Translations under genes and position numbers: made by a program
NCBI GenBank assembly: GCA_947311125.1
Contig: CAMZKI010000217.1
Span: forward strand, 1-5,398
Reading direction: 5' to 3'
DNA from: an uncultured Chlorobiota bacterium
Lineage (GTDB): Bacteria > Bacteroidota > Bacteroidia > Bacteroidales > JAADGE01
DNA length: 5,398 nucleotides
In this document: piece by piece, positions 4,404 through 5,398 of the stretch
Position numbering within the stretch: the stretch's first letter is position 1
Layout of the letters: every line of letters starts with the position of its first letter
Notes under the pieces: model-generated
Database searches by the model: none
The model's input: only the letters and a program-made list of their open reading frames with translations
Told to the model about the DNA's origin: nothing

Positions 4404-5398
4404 TTAATCTAAAACTTTTCTTGCAATTACTAATTTTTGAATTTCGGATGTTCCCTCTCCTATTTGTAACAGCCGCTGATCTCTGTAAAATCGTTCTATC
4501 GGATAATCTTTCATTAAACCGTATCCGCCGTGAATTTGAACAGCATCATCGGCAACTTCTTTTGCAATTTCGGAACAATAAAGTTTTGACATGGCGGCTT
4601 CTTTTGCAAAGGGTTTTCCGGCATCTTTGAGCCAACATGCTTTATACAACAGTGTTCTTGCCAATTCAACTTTGGTTGCCATATCTGCCAATCGGAAGGA
4701 AATTGCCTGAAATTTAGAAATTGATTTTCCGAATTGTTTTCTTTCTTTTGAATATTGTATTGCCATTTCTAATGCTCCTTGTGCTAAACCCAATCCCATT
4801 GCAGCTATTGATAATCTTCCGTTATCCAGGGTGCTTAACATTATTTTAGAACCTTGTCCTCGGCTGCCGAGAATGTTTTCTTCGGGCACTTTGCAGTTGT
4901 CGAAATATAGTTCTGCCGTATCTGAAGCACGCCACATCATTTTGCCGTGCATGGGAATTTGGTTAAATCCGGGCGTTCCTGCCTCTACAATAATTGTCGT
5001 AAATATTTTTTTCCCGTCAATAATATCCGATACTGTTTGAACGGAAGCACCTGCAGATAATTTTGAAGCACCGTTTGTAATAAATATTTTTGACCCGTTA
5101 ATAATCCATTTACCGTCAACGAGCTTTGCGGTTGTTTTTGTGCCTCTTGAATCTGAACCTGCATCGGGTTCGGTAAGTCCGAAAGCCCAAAGATGTTCGC
5201 CGGTGCACAATTTCGGCAAATATTTCATTTTTTGTTCTTCGGTTCCGTAATAATATAAGGGTCCGATGCCGAGCGAATTATGAGCTGCCAGGGTTGCCGC
5301 CTGCGAGCTGTCAACCCGTGCAAGTTCTTCTACGGCAATGATATATGAAAGTGTATCAAGTCCTTGTCCGCCGTATTTCTCGGGCAAATACATTCCGA
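4404..5398 (-). CDS. Acyl-CoA dehydrogenase, FAD-dependent (5' end cut off by the window)
   Basis: This enzyme oxidises acyl-CoA to trans-2-enoyl-CoA using FAD and normally passes electrons to electron-transfer flavoprotein; it acts in the cytoplasm in fatty-acid or branched-chain acyl degradation. Counting from the Met at 5393, residues 72-84 (GLTEPDAGSDSRG) match family signature 1 near the flavin. Residues 286-305 match signature 2 (QIHGGYG, then spaced D, R and D). Glu313 in GEGTSEIQ sits where short- and medium-chain members have the catalytic base. RKQFGKSISKFQA (218-230) is another family hallmark. The C-terminus is complete and ends in TAA. The reading frame stays open to the window edge (a Gly codon precedes the Met), so about 50 N-terminal residues are probably missing and the Met at 5393 is internal. 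The chain length of the substrate cannot be read from the sequence. Its link to the ribosomal genes downstream looks positional, not functional. Confidence 0.93.
   Translation of the reverse strand, partial: GMYLPEKYGGQGLDTLSYIIAVEELARVDSSQAATLAAHNSLGIGPLYYYGTEEQKMKYLPKLCTGEHLWAFGLTEPDAGSDSRGTKTTAKLVDGKWIINGSKIFITNGASKLSAGASVQTVSDIIDGKKIFTTIIVEAGTPGFNQIPMHGKMMWRASDTAELYFDNCKVPEENILGSRGQGSKIMLSTLDNGRLSIAAMGLGLAQGALEMAIQYSKERKQFGKSISKFQAISFRLADMATKVELARTLLYKACWLKDAGKPFAKEAAMSKLYCSEIAKEVADDAVQIHGGYGLMKDYPIERFYRDQRLLQIGEGTSEIQKLVIARKVLD

Noticed and set aside
1..5398. A new defence, mobile or biosynthetic system, or a CRISPR array
   Set aside because: Every sizeable open region on the coding strand is a known family, the spacers are short, and there are no regularly spaced repeats.

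Overview
The window is an ordinary-looking housekeeping stretch from an AT-rich bacterium. Every gene lies on the minus strand, so transcription runs from the high-coordinate end to the low-coordinate end. A member of the Bacteroidota (Bacteroidetes) is the best fit. The gene order is typical of that phylum. Two intergenic spots carry the TAnnTTTG -7 promoter element. Every start except that of rpsU lacks a Shine-Dalgarno sequence. The bS21 protein has the tyrosine at position 54 linked to anti-Shine-Dalgarno sequestration in Flavobacterium. No tRNA encodes its CCA end. I cannot place it below phylum with confidence; Bacteroidales or a relative is a guess.

Layout in transcription order: (1) the 3' six-sevenths or so of an acyl-CoA dehydrogenase gene (5398-4404), cut by the window edge. 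(2) A 176-bp AT-rich spacer with a candidate rpsU promoter and a strong Shine-Dalgarno site. (3) rpsU (bS21), followed by a hairpin. (4) A complete XerC/D-type tyrosine recombinase and, 6 bp later, a short hibernation factor hpf. (5) A consensus Bacteroidota promoter, a structured leader of about 80 nt, and the tRNA cluster Thr(UGU)-Tyr(GUA)-Gly(UCC)-Thr(GGU). (6) tuf (EF-Tu). (7) A 14-bp stem-loop, then tRNA-Trp(CCA). (8) secE and nusG, 4 bp apart. The last 53 bases (53-1) hold no gene I can recognise; rplK would be expected just outside.

The genes form a translation and transcription module. EF-Tu delivers aminoacyl-tRNA, bS21 and HPF act on the 30S subunit, SecE is the small subunit of the Sec translocon, and NusG couples RNA polymerase to the ribosome or to Rho. 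The Thr-Tyr-Gly-Thr-tuf order with the same anticodons matches thrU-tyrU-glyT-thrT-tufB of Escherichia coli, followed as there by secE-nusG, with tRNA-Trp added here. Mixed tRNA/mRNA transcripts mean that excision of tRNAs should create the 5' ends of the tuf and secE-nusG messages.

I found no new system, mobile element, CRISPR array or defence locus. The points most worth a second look are the lone Shine-Dalgarno site at rpsU, a 12-bp perfect inverted repeat bracketing tRNA-Tyr, the stem-loop between tuf and tRNA-Trp, and the 13-nt gap between tRNA-Trp and secE.
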